Of a stretch of DNA of 64,000 bases, positions 60,273 through 64,000 are shown piece by piece. Position numbers and translations under genes: made by a program. The notes under the pieces are model-generated. The model was not told the DNA's origin and searched no databases. It was given only the letters and a program-made list of their open reading frames with translations. The DNA is from Allacma fusca (lineage: Eukaryota; Arthropoda; Collembola; Symphypleona; Sminthuridae), in the NCBI GenBank assembly GCA_947179485.1, contig OX359246.1, forward strand, positions 31,186,001 through 31,250,000, in the 5' to 3' direction. How positions within the stretch are numbered: position 1 is the stretch's first letter; every line of letters starts with the position of its first letter.

Positions 60273-61066
60273 TATTAATAGTACATTAATCAAGTATAAT
60301 TTCGTATTGTAGCTCGTCACAATTATCGATGTTTATTATGTATCATAATGTTTGATGCTACGAATATATTAATATTCGATTATATTAACTTATAACTATA
60401 TTTTATATTATGTACAAGAATTGTTTAGATACTTATTCGATTTCTATGTAGTGATTACTTGACTGAGCAATATTCAGTATTACTATTTAGTACTTCTACT
60501 TCTAACCTTTTCAAACTCGGGGTTTTTCAAGAAATGATGTTCCAATAAAAAAATCCGAATGATTTTGTCATGGACTAAAGATTTTGTATTGTCATTTATT
60601 ACTTCAATTTTTACTACAAGATTTTGTTACTTGGAATTACAAAGCTCTTCAAAGGGATAACTTGAATATCTCAAAAGCTCAATTATTCGAATCCGAACTT
60701 ATTTTTCTATTTTAGGATTATAAATATACATCTGCCTCCATCTGACATCTATGCAAGCAGCTGTCTATTTCCTGCCCTGCGTACATCCTTAGCTTAGCGG
60801 GAAGTTTATTTTTTCACATGTTAACATTATGTAATTACAATAATAACTTAAGTTATTTCATTAAAGCGTCCAAACTCCAAGAATTATCGAATAACACACG
60901 TTCTTTGATATTAATGATTTCATCTCGAACATTTTGTATTTTACTTTTGAGAATAAAAATAGCCTAAAATATAGTAATAATTTTTTCTACACTCATAAGA
61001 TATAGATTTACTGTTTGAAATAATTTTTAAAATAAATTACCCTTAGTCTGGATTTTAGAGCCAACC
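60273..61066. other. Intergenic, nothing recognised
   Basis: About 0.8 kb AT-rich DNA between the F-box gene and RPC4. It presumably includes the RPC4 promoter. Confidence 0.45.
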
Positions 61067-63019
61067 ATGTCTGACGACCAAGGTTCGGACCAAAGGCTTC
61101 CAGGGTTTCAGGTAATGAAATAAAAATATTACAAATTTTTGGGAATAATTTTTAGACATTCAAATTAACTATTTAAAGTAGATACAAATTATCAAAAAAA
61201 AAATTGTTAATTATAGGGTCCACGTGACCTGAAGCTGAGTCTACCTCCAGCTCGAGTGGCAGCACAGAATCGAAGGACCTTCGCTCCAAACATTCCTTCA
61301 GGGAGGAGCAGAGCTGCTGCTAAGGCTGAGTCCTCAAAACCAGAGTCTTCAAAGGCTGAAGGGTCTTCGGAGAGGGGGAGGAGAGGTCGAGGTGGTTTCA
61401 AGCCCAACGTTCGAGGAGGAAAGAGGGAATCGAATTTATTACAAACCCAAGGAGTGTTTCAGGATGGTGTTGGATCTGCGTCTACGAGTAAGCATCGGGC
61501 TCCTATTGCATCTGCAAGTTCTGGTGTCTCCAGAAAAATCTCATCTCTGGTGGAGAGTGGAGGTGCTGGATTGAAACAGGAGATCAAATCGGAGAGGAAG
61601 GATTCGTACTTGCCATTTATTTCTGATGGGGGGACCTATGATGAGTTTTTGGATCCTGTGACAGTTCCTTTGTCTTCTTGTAAGAGCGGGATTGATAATT
61701 TATTGATTGGAGTTGATTTAAATTACTAGTACATGAAAAATATAAATTGATGGACGGAAATTAATTTAATTTTAAACTTTGGTAAAAATCTTAGATACTC
61801 CTCCAACTTTTGAAGGCCATACGGAAGAAGATATCGAACTTTCTCGGGCCCTTAGCTTTGCAAAGAAAGTCATGGAGGTTCCGGAGGATGGAATGGTAGT
61901 GCTGTTGCAATTACCGGAGCAACTGCCCTTAATGTTGGATAAGGATGAAGTCAAGGACGTGATGTTATGCCCTGATTTAACTAACTTTCCGGAGGGACTC
62001 GCCGGCTCTACACAAATCCTTTCCAATGGGTTCTCGAAACTTTCTATAGGTGACAATCAGTTTAATTTGGAGGCAGGGACGGACCCGCCATTTTATCAAG
62101 TGAGTTCCAACTTAAATATGTAGACTCAAACCATTAAATATTGCTCATTTCATTATATCGCTTCGCTCATAAAAATAGCAATAATTCATTTTTTTCGTTG
62201 AGCAATGATTCTTGGAGAATTTGTAAAAGACAGAGTCAGGGGTCTCCTCCGATTGTAGAAACTTCCAACACAGTTGGCTTCTACACCCTGAGTGAAATTA
62301 CTCTGTGGAAAAATTTTTGGACTACAAACAGTAAGGTCCGGGATACGAGCAGTTCTCGCTTGTATTGGGCAAACGTCATTTCTAGGGAACGGAAAGTGTG
62401 ACTGGTGATTTGGAAAGGGGAAAGAATGATGTTTGTTATAATTTGACGGCTGTAACAAACCTTGAAAATGGTTTAATTTCCAAAATTTTTAAAATCTCAA
62501 ATTGTTTTCGGTAATTCGAACTAGATTATCCTTGTTAACCACATTCGATTTTTTTTAAGTTTTTAGAAATTGTATGAAACTGATAATATAGAGGAAATTT
62601 TTCAAAAATTTTAGACCGTTTAATTTTGTCCAGTTTGTAGTATTATTTTCTCTTTAAGAATCGCAAATAAGATATTAATTCAGACCACAGACTTTCTGTT
62701 CAATATAAATGTCCTACAGAAAAAAACATTAGTTATCGGCCGCTACTGTCCATATGTTCAATAAATATTTTTGCACAGCGAGTTTTATCCTTTGATGAGC
62801 TTCATCATGCTTCAAATAACTACAGTCGGAGGACACCCCTACTTTGGTTTACATATTCCCAATAACCCAAACAACAGTAATGTAAGCATGTACGTAACTA
62901 AATAATTGTTTCCGCAGGAATTGGTCCTAGCGACGGAAGATTCTATCATATCTCTGGGTCCAATACGGCATAAGTTTTTGTGCACGCCCGACGTGGATAG
63001 CTTTTTGAACCAGAGTTGA
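61067..63019 (+). CDS. POLR3D: DNA-directed RNA polymerase III subunit RPC4
   Basis: Four exons, phases 0, 1, 0: 61067-61111, 61217-61679, 61795-62099 and 62918-63019, about 304 residues. RPC4 pairs with RPC5 on RNA polymerase III and helps initiation and termination of tRNA and 5S genes in the nucleus. Diagnostic features are RRTFAPNIPS near the N-terminus, an Arg/Gly-rich stretch (RGRRGRGGF), the LLQTQGVFQDGVG box, and a conserved C-terminal fold split by the last intron (FSKLSIGDNQFNLEAGT joined to ELVLATEDS, then LGPIRHKFLCTPD). The length is somewhat shorter than vertebrate RPC4 because the central linker is reduced. The start ATG is in good context (ACCATGT). The 818-bp last intron contains an open frame (62141-62401) that I do not regard as an exon. 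Confidence 0.93.
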
Positions 63020-63038
63020 TTCAATATTCAAATCTTAA

Positions 63039-63044
63039 ATAAAT
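63039..63044 (+). terminator. Polyadenylation signal of RPC4
   Basis: AATAAA 20 bases after the RPC4 stop. Only 199 bp separate the RPC4 stop and the stop of the convergent gene. Confidence 0.6.
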
Positions 63045-63128
63045 GCCCATTTTTGTATTTTCATGTCCATGTCTAACCAATGAAATCGGTATTCATTACA
63101 GTTGAACGACGAATTTTGGAAAATCTAT

Positions 63129-63134
63129 TTTATT
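63129..63134 (-). terminator. Polyadenylation signal of the MRPS7 gene
   Basis: TTTATT on the plus strand is AATAAA on the minus strand, 85 bases past the MRPS7 stop, so the two convergent 3' UTRs lie close together or overlap. Confidence 0.5.
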
Positions 63135-63218
63135 GTTACAGTAATAATTATTATCCTCTAATGTAAAACACAAATAATTGATGGTATTAAAGTTGATTTC
63201 CAATGCAAACTTTAGACC

Positions 63219-64000
63219 TTAGGCCCACCGGAAATGAGCATAGGCTCGGTTGGCTTCACACACCTTATGCAAATCCTGCTTTCTCTTCACCACCCGACCC
63301 TACATATCACATGGACACAAGTATTTCCAATTAAATTTCTCTAACAGCATTAACATTTCAATGTCCACAGAATTACATATCCTCACGTCACATATTCTTC
63401 CAATATCATAAAAATCATAGTATTTCATCCCATGCATGTTATATTTATCAAAATACTCACAATATTATCAGCACCGTCTATGATCTCCCAGGACAATTTA
63501 GTATAAAACCTGAGTTCACTCTCCTTATCTTTTGCAGCCTCCACTAGCCACTTCATGGCTAGAAACTGTGACTTTTTTAATCCTAAAGGAATTGGGACAC
63601 GATACGTGGTTCCACCCCTCTTCATGGGAGTTGTCTCCAACAACGGACGACAATTTTCAACTGCCCGGTGAAATATCTCATAAGGATTGGTTATGATCTT
63701 GTCTCTTTCGGCATCTGTCGTGGCTTCGTAGTATTTTTTCAATTGGGTCCGTTTGATATTTTCAAAAGCCTAGTAATGACAAAATCAATTAATATTAAAC
63801 CGTAAGACAATTATGAAAGGTCTGACCGAATTAATAAAAATATTTTTTTTAAATTTAATAATCATGATCTACAAATCACATCTAAAAAATAATACAAAAT
63901 ATTCCAGAACTGATACCAGGATTTAAAAATCAGCTCACCTGCTCCAGTATACTCCGAGCCAGTTCTTTTTTACCCTTTCGCATGATAATATTTACAAATT
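63219..64000 (-). CDS. MRPS7: Mitochondrial ribosomal protein uS7m (3' part, runs off window)
   Basis: Three exons of the 3' half on the minus strand: 64000-63939 (incomplete), 63769-63461 and 63299-63219, both visible introns phase 0. uS7m binds the 3' domain of small-subunit rRNA and nucleates the head of the mitochondrial small subunit. Family features in order: MRKGKKELARSILEQ, NPYEIFHRAVENCRPLLE, GGTTYRVPIPL, FLAMKWLVEA, KLSWEIIDGAD, then the C-terminal VVKRKQDLHKVCEANRAYAH followed by FRWA and stop. The bacterial-type order of these motifs and the ending close to RW are those of mitochondrial S7. The start codon and transit peptide lie beyond 64000. Confidence 0.93.

Noticed and set aside
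62141-62458. Extra RPC4 exon in the last intron
   Set aside because: Direct splicing from 62099 to 62918 preserves phase and rebuilds the conserved C-terminal fold; adding this piece would interrupt it.

Overview
The window looks like an AT-rich arthropod genome. A springtail (Collembola) is the best guess, inferred from lineage-expanded gustatory-type receptors, a Methuselah-like GPCR, a DUF4789-like secreted protein, F-box/leucine-rich genes and dense transposon debris. The species cannot be read from the sequence. Genes are intron-bearing with short introns (about 75-150 bp is common), so most genes below were assembled by matching splice sites and codon phase by eye.

Layout. 1-2160: edge of a fold-back element, a diverged tandem repeat and AT-rich DNA. 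2160-7740: a decayed non-LTR retrotransposon (coiled-coil ORF1; endonuclease plus reverse transcriptase ORF2) split by a 1.26 kb hAT-like element. 7969: a small conserved-looking exon. 9965-16106: two tandem plus-strand gustatory-receptor-like genes with matching four-exon structure. 17023-19522: a seven-exon Methuselah-like GPCR on the minus strand. 21213-23757: a multi-exon gene with a coiled coil and two tandem copies of a beta-rich domain weakly reminiscent of actinoporin-like folds. 23979-27372: nested hAT-like elements. 27765-30038: an unrecognised acidic protein with three internal repeats. 32605-33611: a secreted Cys-rich DUF4789-like protein. 34217-53561: a minus-strand cluster of a second seven-TM receptor family with three intact genes, one frameshifted copy and two fragments, interspersed with transposons and a 20-bp minisatellite that carries a solo LTR. 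54960-56752: a hAT-like element carrying a TA-flanked element. 57821-60250: an F-box/leucine-rich gene. 61067-63019: RNA polymerase III subunit RPC4 (POLR3D). 63219-64000: the 3' part of mitochondrial ribosomal protein S7, convergent with RPC4.

Common themes. About 20 kb is a membrane-receptor neighbourhood shaped by tandem duplication, gene conversion and pseudogenisation. The most striking structural signal is a set of about nine DNA elements. Eight of them have 8-bp target duplications that can be read directly, and each family has long arms built from its own short, often palindromic word (GGTCTGGTCC, GGGTACC, CATGTTCATG, GAATTCGATT, TAGGCCTACA, CGATATCG, GATTTAAATC, CCCGTA). Several are nested in one another, in the retrotransposon or in receptor pseudogenes. 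The 57.8-64 kb end is ordinary housekeeping-type gene space.
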